From positions 248,001 through 312,000 of the forward strand of contig MOWL01000067.1 of assembly GCA_002110485.1 (NCBI GenBank): DNA of 64,000 nucleotides, read 5' to 3'. The position numbers and the translations under genes were made by a program. Every line of letters starts with the position of its first letter. Position 1 is the first letter of the stretch. The stretch is from Emergomyces orientalis (lineage: Eukaryota > Ascomycota > Eurotiomycetes > Onygenales > Ajellomycetaceae). This document shows positions 35,012 through 44,780 of the stretch, one piece after another. The notes under the pieces are model-generated. The model did not search any database. It was given only the letters and a program-made list of their open reading frames with translations, and was not told where the DNA came from.

Positions 35012-36345
35012 ATCCCTTCTCAACTATATAGAGTATGCTCAATGATTAAAAATGAGTTCTCCTCATTAAATATTGAAAAGATTGAACACAAAAAGCTATA
35101 TTCATGGAAAGAAAAACTAGGCTCAATGATTTCAATTGAAATAAGCGCATTATCAAAACCAGAAGAAGCTGAGAATCATAGAAGAATAATAGAGAAAATT
35201 GATTTTAAAAAGTCAATTCTAATCTATTCAGATGGTTCAATGAATGAAAATAAAGGCCTAGGAGCTGGAATAGCATATACAGAAGATAATTACAAATATA
35301 CATCAGATTCATGGAATATTGGAAATGAATGTGAAGTATTTGATGCTGAATTATATGCTATTATGAAAGCTTTTAAACTGATAGAAATAAAAGCTTCAAA
35401 AAGAAAAGATATGAAAGAAGCATGGATTTTTTCAGATAGTCAAGCAGCTTTGAAAAGAATTCAAAAAAATGAAATTCATAATGGTCAAATGAATATAGAA
35501 GTAATTCTAAAGATATGCAAAAGAATTCAATTAAAATATAAGACAAAGATATATCTGAGCTGGGTTCCTGCTCATATAAATATACATGGAAATGAGCTTG
35601 CTGATGAAGCAGCAAAGAAAGGAACAGAACTAAATATTGCAAGTTCAAAAATAGTTTCATGGTCTTTTATTAAAAGAAAGATAAAAGAGAATTGCTTAGA
35701 AAAATGGCATAAAATATGGGAAAAACAAAGAAAAAGTCCTCACTATCTTAGATTTGAAACTAAACCTAAATGGAAATCATGCTCTATTAAGTGCAAGAAG
35801 AAGCTTTTCTCCTCAATCATTCAATTGAAACTAGGTCATGGCTATTTCAAATCTTATTTGAAAAGAATATCTGATATTGAAAGTGAAAATTGTGAATATT
35901 GTGACTCTCTTGAAGACCCAGAACATATCTTAATGAATTGCTCATTAAATCAAGAACTTAGAGCTGAACTGAGATATAAATATAAGCTGAGAGAAATGAA
36001 TATGAAACTACTATTTTCAACTGAAATAGGCAGTCAATATTTAATTGATTTTCTCAATGAAACTCAAATAGCTACTAGAAATCAATTCTATTTCAAAGAT
36101 GAAAATATAAATGAATGAGAATCTGAAATATCCTTTATAAAAACTGCTAGATATTATATAATATCTCACTATTTCTTTTGTGTTAGAGTCTGTCTTTTAT
36201 TTCCTTTGTATTCATGTCATGAGTTATTTTGTCTATCATTAATTTATTTTCTTTGTAATCACTTGAAAATTATATGAAAAAAAGAGAATATAAATAATCT
36301 TCAAAGATATTTATAAATAAATAAATAAAAAAAAGAAAAATCAAT
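35012..36345 (+). mobile_element. 5'-truncated non-LTR retrotransposon (Tad/I-like) with RNase H
   Basis: The open frame runs 35012-36118 (first ATG 35042) and is uninterrupted. It encodes an RNase HI domain with all four catalytic positions: YSDGSMNENKG, DAELYAIMKAF, IFSDSQAAL and WVPAHINIHGNELADEAAKK. A C-terminal Cys/His motif CEYCDSLEDPEHILMNC (C-x2-C-x7-H-x4-C) follows, as in LINEs of the Tad and I groups. About 200 bp after the stop the + strand ends in a TAAA/A-rich tail (about 36,315-36,345). The reverse transcriptase and endonuclease parts are missing, so this is a typical 5'-truncated insertion. I count a single CpG in 35,041-36,000. Confidence 0.85.
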
Positions 36346-37329
36346 TTGCTGACTATTCTGGGCTGGAATTCAAGTATTGCAAGTGCTATTTGTTTGAAGA
36401 AAAAATGTATAGTAATTAGTGTTAAAGTTAGAAAAATCCTGAGACTCTTTGAGTCTCAGGTAGATATCATAGTCTCTGACTGCATATATATCTATAATTG
36501 AAGAATAATAATAATAAACACAGTGAACTTACCAACCTCCTTATGATCCCGCTGCTCCTGCCCACGTGCCGCCAAAAGCGCACAACCCCTTATTCCACTT
36601 CAATATATAATTATATAGTCAGTTATTCTGCTTTTTTCAAAGCTTTGCAGCATTCTCACTGACTCTCTCAGGCAAAGCCAGCTCTTTATTTATTAAGATA
36701 TCATCTGTTCTTGAATACTTTGTTATGAGAAGAATCTTCTCTCTTCACATGAGATAGTTTATAGAACTCAGCAGCAGAATCAGTTTCTCAAGAAGTTGAA
36801 TCTGAAGCTGAAACTTCTTAATAATCTTTAAATAAGCTGTTATATTGATGCCTGCAAGCTCTCCCGCATCAGCATTAGTTTTAATCTACACTGTTTCATT
36901 CTTTAATTTCACAATCTTCAACCTTGTCTGAGTCTTCATGCTCAAGAAGTCATTATGCTTGATCTAAGTCTTCTGAATAAGTTCACTGTGATCTGAGTCT
37001 GTATCTGACATATTCAACAATGAATCTTTGAAATCAGCACTTGACTTCTTCAAAGAAGCTCTTGCAGGCAGTTTACAGGCTGTAACAGAGATTGAAAAGA
37101 GTCTGTTTTCAATATTCTTCAGTGTATATTCTGCTTGTCTATTTGGCTTATATTCTCTTGTAAGATCAGGGTTGTTGTCTGATCATAAGTTCATCATTGA
37201 AGGCAAAAACAGCTGTATAAGAGAAATAAGTAGCAGCAACGCAGTGTATTAAACAGAGGGCCTCATAACCTCATAGAGTGCATCAAGCCTGTCATATAGA
37301 ACTACCTAGCTAGCTAAAATATATATATG
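36346..37329. other. AT-rich island sequence
   Basis: Nearly 1 kb with no gene recognised; short frames only. Confidence 0.4.
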
Positions 37330-37469
37330 TGTGTGGGGCATGTGACTAGAGTAGCCCTAGTATTACCTAACACACAAGCCCTATCCCACGTGACCCACAG
37401 ACACATATATTAGCTGCCGCTAGCCACTAGATAGATTATAACAATGAACCATGTTCAACCTCTCTCACA
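37330..37469 (+). repeat. 5' LTR of a copia-type retrotransposon
   Basis: The last ~100 bp (from ACACAAGCCCTATCCC to CTCTCTCACA) match 39,297-39,397 almost exactly. The end in CA and the PBS immediately after mark the right edge of the LTR. The left edge (TGTGTGGGG, about 37,330) is less certain because the second copy differs upstream of ACACAAGCCC. It contains CACGTGA. Confidence 0.7.
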
Positions 37470-37485
37470 GGTTATGAAGCCCTCG
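37470..37485 (+). promoter_or_regulatory. Primer-binding site of the copia element
   Basis: GGTTATGAAGCCC directly after the LTR resembles the half-tRNA (initiator Met) primer site used by many fungal Ty1/copia elements (GGTTATGAGCCC), with one extra A. Confidence 0.6.
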
Positions 37486-37757
37486 CACTTCTACAAAGTG
37501 ATATAAAACATGCAATAACTGCGTTCTCACACATCTATTTGACATGATAGAACTGCTTCTTACCATTCAAATATCTTCATGCCAAATGCCCGTCAATACG
37601 AGATCAACCAATCATGATGAAACCTCTGAGAATCAAATAGCTTCTGAATTCTTTCAATACAAGATCAATCAATCATGATGAAACCTCTGAGAATCAAATA
37701 GCTTCTAAATCCTTTCCAACGCCAGCTACAACATGAAGACCTCATACTGTCATCAAT
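37486..37757. repeat. Leader of the copia element with a 61-bp tandem duplication
   Basis: Two adjacent copies of a 61-bp unit, 37594-37654 and 37655-37715 (CAATACGAGATCAACCAATC vs CAATACAAGATCAATCAATC at the starts). The differences are all transitions (G to A or C to T). Confidence 0.7.
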
Positions 37758-38762
37758 ATGACAGATCATGATGAAGCTGCTGCTTTGAGACAGTGTATTG
37801 CCCAGTTGAATGCAGAACTTCAGTGAATGAGAACTCCTACAGCTACTGTCAATAATAGTGAACTTAGCCCTGATCTTGCTAGCTATCTACATGATCAAGA
37901 TGACACTTCTGCACTGAGCAGAGTCCTTCAAGAATTCCACAAACATATCAAATATCTTCAAAAATCACATCTTCTCAAATCAGCATCTGATTATCTCATT
38001 TGAAAGAAAGAGATTCTGCTTGTCATCAAGCAATCTTATACAGAAGATATTCTCATCACCAAGCTCTTGAAGACTGCCTCTAAGGATATGAAATGGTTCT
38101 GGGAGGAATGCAACTTCTGGCTATACAATTTTGTATGGTCTTCGGTTTCTATTGAAGCCAAGTCTCTTTTTACTATATCTCCGGATTCTCTATGCTCTTC
38201 TGCTCTATGGAGTGCCATAAAAGCATTCTTTTCAGAACAGGTGGAGATCTGCAGAGCCCGCCTGTTCAAAGAATTCAATGATATCACAACTGCCACATAT
38301 GGGGGATCCAATCACTCCTTCATAGAACACCTCCTTGCTATCCGCATTGAATACATCCATATGAGATACAATGTCCCCAACTTCATATTTTTCAACAAAC
38401 TTCTCAATGGGCTCACCAAGAGCTGATCTTCATTCATCAAAGATCGCATGGATCACGCTGCAAAAGATGGTAATACTCCACCAATAGAAGATGATATTCT
38501 TGGCCTTTGCAAGGATATACTACACCGCCTGCCATTGAACGATAACCTCGATGCTGCTACTGACTATGTGAAGAATACCACCAAGAACAAGAAGAATAAG
38601 AATAACAAGAACAAGAAGAAATGTAATCATTGCAAACAGAATGATCATGAAAAGTCTTACTGCTGGTTTTCACACTCTGAGAAGTGTTCTGCTGATTGAA
38701 AGAATAAGATCAAGAATGAAGATTCAACACCTGAATACATCATCAATGAACAGGTCTTCTAA
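37758..38762 (+). pseudogene. Copia gag, one frame with four internal TGA codons
   Basis: One continuous reading frame from ATG 37758 to TAA about 38,760 with four in-frame TGA codons and no frameshift. It encodes a Gag with a helical N-terminal part, KWFWEECNFWLYNF, EHLLAIRIEYIHMRYN, and a zinc knuckle CNHCKQNDHEKSYC (C-x2-C-x4-H-x4-C) after a Lys/Asn-rich run. The protease, integrase and RT/RNase H parts that should follow are absent; a minisatellite takes their place. Each TGA sits where Arg would be plausible, so CGA to TGA change is a likely cause. Confidence 0.78.
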
Positions 38763-39045
38763 CTGATAATCATGATATCAATGATAACCGCCATGATAAC
38801 TAAGATAACCATGATAACCGGGCCACCAATTGCCCATATGATAACCCATGATAACCAGGCCCCAGTGCCTATATGATACCGATAGCCATGATAACCGGGC
38901 CACCGATTGCCCATATGATAACCCATGATAACTAAGATAACCCATGATAACCAGGTCCCAGTGCCTATATGATACCGATAGCCATGATACCCGGGCCACT
39001 GATTGCCCATATGATAACCACGATAACAATAACTATAACAATGAA
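38763..39045. repeat. Minisatellite of ATGATAACC-type units inside the copia element
   Basis: Several copies of a compound unit: GATAACCGGGCCACCRATTGCC, CATATGATAACCCATGATAACC, AGGCCCCAGTGCCTATATGATACCGATAGCC. The same block recurs near 38,815, 38,893 and 38,985 with small changes. It lies where the pol gene would begin. Not a CRISPR array: units are contiguous and there are no unique spacers. Confidence 0.75.
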
Positions 39046-39286
39046 AAACACAAAAATATGAGAATGAGATCCCGTGGTGTTTGAAACAGCTGGAGAGGTA
39101 ATACCAGTACAGGAAGGATGGATTTGGGCGTTTTTTCTTACATGTTTTTATGTATTTGCATGTATGGGCCTAGTCCCGATGAGGAAACTAGATGCCAACT
39201 TTTGTAATTAATTATTATTGCAGATTTGAATGATTTGGGCGTTTTCACAGCTGCGTGGGCTAGCTGGCCTGCGTAGCATGGGGGGG

Positions 39287-39397
39287 TGTTGGAGGTCCTA
39301 CACAAGCCCTATCCCACGTGACCCACAGACACATATATTAGCTGCCGCTAGCCACTAGATAGATCATAACAACGAACCACGTTCAACCTCTCTCACA
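39287..39397 (+). repeat. Second copia LTR (3' LTR or solo LTR)
   Basis: TGTTGGAGGTCCTACACAAGCC to CTCTCTCACA; ~101 bp match the 5' LTR at 37,369-37,469 with only a few transitions. The pentamer GTAGC occurs at 39,273-39,277 and 39,398-39,402, so it may alternatively be a solo LTR with its own target duplication rather than the partner of the 37.3-kb LTR. Confidence 0.7.
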
Positions 39398-39789
39398 GTA
39401 GCCGTAGCACCATCCAACAGATTGTTGGGGATGATTTGTAATCACGCCTTGGAAACTCTGAGAAGCGACGGATGGCTTCCGTAAATGCCAGAAATGCAGC
39501 TGACGGATTGAACGAAAACAAGCCTAGGCCTGAATGTCCCTAAATAATTCGTCATCCATTACCTATGTAATATATTGGGTATACATACATGGAGGGTAGT
39601 AAAATAGCATATAATTAACCGCCGTTGATCATGCAACAAATACCAACAGCCCAATGGCCATATATATATCCTACCATGGAAATTCCAATATTGAATATTA
39701 CTCGCAGTTTGTTGCAAACAAAACCAAAGCTAATATTATATATAGATTATATGCACCTCATTAGATCGTATGGTTCTATACAGCACGCC
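39398..39789. other. PAN2 3' flank at the right border of the island
   Basis: About 390 bp, AT-rich, no gene recognised. Confidence 0.45.
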
Positions 39790-42700
39790 TCATCGCAAGG
39801 GGCTGCCTCCAAAAATGTCTGGTACCTTGCTAGTACCTCCTGAAAAACTACCATTGCTAGGAGTGAGGGCGGCTGATCTTCTGAACGCTTGTCGCGGGGT
39901 AGACGGTGTGCTGCCACCCACGCTTCCGCCGGAACTCAGTGTTCCAGCTCCAACTACTGCCAAATCAGGTGTGTTGCGACCACTAGCAGGAAGCCGGGCG
40001 GTAGCAGCTCCGGACACAGTCGCAAGTGGGTTGGAAGTAGGAGAATTTCGAGAAGGGGGTTTAAAACCTAGTTTAAAGCCTTCGCGGAATATCTCTTCGA
40101 GCATTTGCGATACAATGCCTGCATCTTCGTATTCTTGGAATTTTTTCCAGAGCCGCAGGGCCATACGAGCATCTTCTATGGAATCATGGCCTTCGGAACC
40201 AGTTGTATTCGCTGTGGCGTTGACAGGAGCGGCCTGGGCGAGTTCCGGGTAAATGGTAGAGGTGGTGGAGGTGATGGACTCCTGGATATATTCCTTGAAA
40301 ACAGCCCAGGCAAGGTAGCGTAAACTGAGGCGACGGTTTTTTGATGGATGGAAAAAGAGGTATTGCGTATCCACAGTTTGCGACTTGGGAACTTGGATAT
40401 TGATTTTACGGAAATCGGATGCCAGGCCATGCCCAACGAAAACACAGCCCAGATTCAAAAGAAGCCATAGCTTCTTATACGCAACTTTCAAAGGAACAAG
40501 ATTGTGCGAGCTGGTTCGTGGGTCTAAGTCGCCAGGTTTGATGCCCGAATATTGTGTGACATAATCGACAATCGGGTCTTTTATGGTGATGTAATCATCG
40601 ATAAACGGGACACCTTCAGCGGTGCCAGAGCCTCGGATAACAGAAACCCGTGCAAGCCCGCTTTTGCTTGGGCGAACAATTTCCTGGGTTCCATCTGCTT
40701 TGACTTCAATCTCTGCCTTTTCCAAGTCCACGAATTCGGTATCCAGTGCAACTGGAGTTCCCGCGGATGGTTTCTCATCGGATTGAAGGATTTGGCAAGC
40801 CTCTGTCGGGCGACAGTTGCTGTGGATAAGTTAGCAAGGAATAATATTAGCAAACAGTGAAAAGGGTAAATTCGGGCGAGAGATATGGGCATAGCGGAAA
40901 CAGGAACAAAGATAACCAGGTTCACGCACTTCATAGACCACTCATAAAACAAGAGAGTAGTATCGAGTTCATTCTTCCAGGAATCATCTACGCCATGCCG
41001 GGCACTCTGCACCTGGTAAGCTAGACTACAAGGCGCTTTCCAAGGCGGCTGAAATGTGAACACCTCATCTCGACTGACTTCCGTCACAAGAAAATCGTTA
41101 AAAAGATGCCATCGGCTCTTTTCGTTCACGTCACGCGAAGATATTGCGACATTTATGAAAGAAACCAAGTGTGGTTTGTGATGTTCTGGGATATCAATTT
41201 CCATCACGAGCCCGACTAGTTCGTAAACCATAAGGCCCGGTATATTATTCTTTTTGGCTGCTTTAAGCTCCTCGCCTTCGAAACATTGTATGCGGCCATC
41301 TTCAAGGAGGATCCCAACCTCTTCCGGCAGCCACCCAGGGGTGCCCCATAATTGACGGGTGTTTGGGTTATTGATGGCTGCATTAATCATCAAAACCAGG
41401 GGCATCCTATGCACCGTTCTTCGGATTGAAACTTGCTGATACCGGCGGCAGTGGCTGCACCAGCCCCGATTTTGGGTTTCACGCTCAATGGTAGATTTGA
41501 GGATATTCGAGAATCGATAGGAAGCATTTCGCCGTGCCTGTTTTGGGTCGATTGCGGGATAGTTCAGCTCATTGACAAAAGCGTTTCCGGGCCGTACAGT
41601 CTCGTTGTGGCAGAGCATGCAGCGGATCGACTCGACCGCCTCAGTTGAGAGTGTATGGTCTAGTTGTTCAGAATGTGGAAACATCAATCGAAAGTCGTGG
41701 GATATTTGATGCAAGAAAAATCGATTGACCGATTGAATAGCCGAAGAAAGGGACTTCGTAGTCAAGTTTTCTTCAAGGAGACCAAGATTCGTTGCTTCTC
41801 GAAAACCGCTAAAAGTTTTTAATAAATTCGTCGCCTGGCAGTTTTGCCCGGTTGCTTTGTCAAGCATGTCAAACAGAAAACCCATTTCGCACAAGAGGCA
41901 ATTTTCGTATATGCAGTTCGTTGCGACGTGGTGGAGAGCTAGATTCCTGACTAACGGAATAAACTTGAATAGCTGAAGAAGGGAGTTCGCGAAAGAGTTG
42001 GCAATATGCGTCTCCAACCCCGAAAACAACGTCTTATTGTAGTACCTAGTTGGAAAGTTAGTACTCATGCAGCGAACATCGAAGAGGCAACTGACCTAAA
42101 ATCAAAGTCATCCACCCCGAATTTACTATACTTTATCTCGACATTACTATATTTTAAAAGTGGATCTTCCCCTGCCTCTTTGTTAATTATTGTACTCGCT
42201 AGGCTATCAACGGCCTCACTCATATTACTGTCAAACTTAGCATTCGCTTGAGCCCTCGCCCTCTCGCTTAAAAACTGTGGAGCTGCCAGTGCTGGTTCTG
42301 TTGTTGGCTGTGCGCGCGTGTTTTCAACCTGATATCTCCGAGTCTTTCGTGGGTTGGGAGCATAGTGTCCTATCTCCCCAGCGTGGAGGTATGGAATAAT
42401 GGCCTGGTCGATTTGTGGCGGAATGCTTCCGATTTCAAAAACCATGTGGCTCGGCCACGCAGAAAGTAACCGTTCATGGTAGTATGGCATACCAATCACG
42501 TTCAAAGGGGTATCATTCAACCAATCCACTAAAGGCAGGCGTGAAGGAACATCTGCAAATTCCGTTTCCTTGCTCATTTCGTTGAAATGAATTTTTGACG
42601 GGGAGCCCCAGAGATGGATGAGGCATTCTGTATCGTTGACAGCGAGAGCTTCACCCGATGGTGAGATTTCAAGGCCAAGCATGAACGTGACATTTGCCTG

Positions 42701-43611
42701 TCGTAAATTAATGGCGTTGGGGTTCATTAGGTCAACTACTTGGAGCTGCCCTGTCTGGGAAGCTACGAAACTTGTGGTCTGTAACTTTGGATGCATTCGG
42801 ACGTAAGCAGCGCCGGCGTGGAATGGGATAGGGGGTAAAGGGGTTAAGGTTTTTAAATCGTAAACGTTCGCCAAAGGGTCGACAATCGGAGAGCCGAGAT
42901 GTCGTACTGAAAAGCCGCATGTAACGAGGTAGTCGTTCCGCGCATCCATGTCATTAACTACAGTGCCATGTGCTTTCCAGCTTTTCACAACACTAAAATC
43001 AGTGAGGCTCAGAGCATTAACAGAGCCGGTATCAGTCGCAGCGCATAGGTAGCGACTTTTCTTCATAATCGTGTAGTTATACTCCGTGTTTATTTTATCC
43101 ACAATGGTTCCTTTGTCAACGTCAATGTGAAACATTACGTGTTGGCAACCAGCGACAATAATTCTCGAAGCTTGCTGAGTGAAGCTCATGCAGCGGAGAT
43201 CGTCCATTTCTTCGTGCGAAAGATGCCATATTGTCAGGCCACGGCGGGAGGTGAGGTGCACGCTCTTTGAGGACACTGATATTACCCCTCTCTCATGGAA
43301 AAGAAGCTGACGAACAGGTCCTTCGGAAGCGGGGTGTGCTCTGACGGACGTATATCTTTGTAGCTCTGGCCCGTAGAAGGAGGTCACTCGTCCCTAGTAA
43401 TAACCAGCATTGAATACACATTAGTAATTACTCATGTAGCTGATGCGTTTCAGCGACGCATGTAGTCTAGGAAAGGTCTCACAAATTCATTTCCTGCCCA
43501 CAGCAGCTCTTGGGCGTCGTCAAACGCAATTGTCGAGGCCACTGTTGGTAGGACATGGGGACCCGACGGAGGGACAGCTATCCGGGTTACCTCATCCCAA
43601 TCCGGATCCAT
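39790..43611 (-). CDS. PAN2: Poly(A) nuclease deadenylation complex catalytic subunit Pan2
   Basis: Four exons: 43611-43483, 43393-42096, 42045-40930, 40819-39790; 1190 residues. Pan2 with Pan3 shortens mRNA poly(A) tails in the cytoplasm. The order is N-terminal WD40 propeller (about 1-340), a Pan3-binding linker, the ubiquitin-hydrolase-like domain starting at FSGLETHIANSFANSLLQL (with the zinc-binding CHNE and WCSHCRRY elements), and the DEDD exonuclease. Exonuclease residues are all present: D874 and E876 (ALDTEFVD), D983 (FVGHGLASDF), H1059 and D1064 (GHDSIEDARMAL). The C-terminal ~85 residues are Ser/Gly-rich. Exon 1 (43 codons) restores VTSFYGPELQRY from GNEF-GRVTSF. Length is normal for the family. 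Confidence 0.97.
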
Positions 43612-44780
43612 CGCGCAGGCCGGCGATTCCCCGGTCGCCTGGATTTAAGAGGAAACAGATATTCTACAACTTAACCCACGTTATTTCTCGCTGTTGCTTT
43701 GGGTTTACGACTTTCGTCGAATAACGTTACCCATATGGGAAAGGGCTCAGAGGGAGCATCATCTTAAAGTATAATTCTGGCAGTATATCAAATAATTCGA
43801 GGAGGTCGTCGTTGGCCGGGGAGAATATGAGGGCCAAGAGAAGAGAACAGCGCAACAGAGAGAGCAGGGTTTTACCCTAAATGAAGAACTGGATTCATAA
43901 AATTCAAACAAGTAGACTAGTGCGATTCGTATCTCATATCACGCTTCGTGCAGCCATCAGTTTGTGACCCCGCGCCTGAACAAGTCATGGCAATGTTAGT
44001 GAAATTGGAAGGCGAAGCAGCTGGGCCGTAACATATATCCTGGAGGACCATAACGGACGCGGCGGCACGTGAATTACATGCGGCAGAAACTCACCGCCCA
44101 ACCTCTGTCGAGTGGGGAAGAAAATGGCATGGCGCATTCCAATGCGCAATAGCAGGCTGCGACTTAAATGATGGATAGTAAACAATTACATTATTGCAAC
44201 TGGTAGGCGTGGAATAGCCACCGAAACGCATATAGATTGTTGTCTAAACGAAGTCAATATATATTCCCCAACTTGAGGATACGTAGTCGGGAATATGTAT
44301 ACGAAAATGGGCTGCAATATCAGATATCAGAAACTCACGGGTTCGCAAAACCAACGACATCAGCAAAATCGGTATTTATGATATATTGTAATACGCGATA
44401 CGTAGATCAACAGACAGAGACGGCAAAAATATTTAAAGAAACACAAAGGTAGAGCCGTTTCATTCTCTTATACCAAAACAAAAAGAGTCTGTAGTGACAT
44501 TTAGGGACCCCCAAACATAAGAACATATAATTTCATTTGTCTGCTGGAAAAAGAATGAGTAAAATTGATAGCGGCAAAAATAGGGTTGAACCGCGAGCTG
44601 TTACAAAGAGACAAAATACAAAAAAGGAATATATCCGAAGGAAATTAGCTAGACACCTAAGTGCAACGTCCAACGCAGATAGCCGGAAAGCCCAAGGTTG
44701 GATGACCGCAAACCTCTAATTAATACCCGATATCTTCTTGATAATATGCCCTGGCATCTTTGACGGGGCTAAACGCATAT
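43612..44780. other. PAN2 promoter / HSE1 3' flank
   Basis: 1.2 kb, no gene recognised. A short basic frame at 44,537-44,719 lacks an ATG start and is not supported. Confidence 0.45.

Noticed and set aside
38763..39045. CRISPR-like regular repeats
   Set aside because: Eukaryotic context, units are contiguous and without unique spacers; it is a minisatellite.
31100..39400. Classical repeat-induced point mutation as sole cause of island decay
   Set aside because: Classical RIP prefers CpA and would create many TAA and TAG stops; stops in gag are all TGA and loss is concentrated at CpG. A CpG-biased RIP-like process remains possible.
44537..44719. 60-codon basic frame
   Set aside because: No ATG start and no domain; expected by chance in a 1.2-kb gap.
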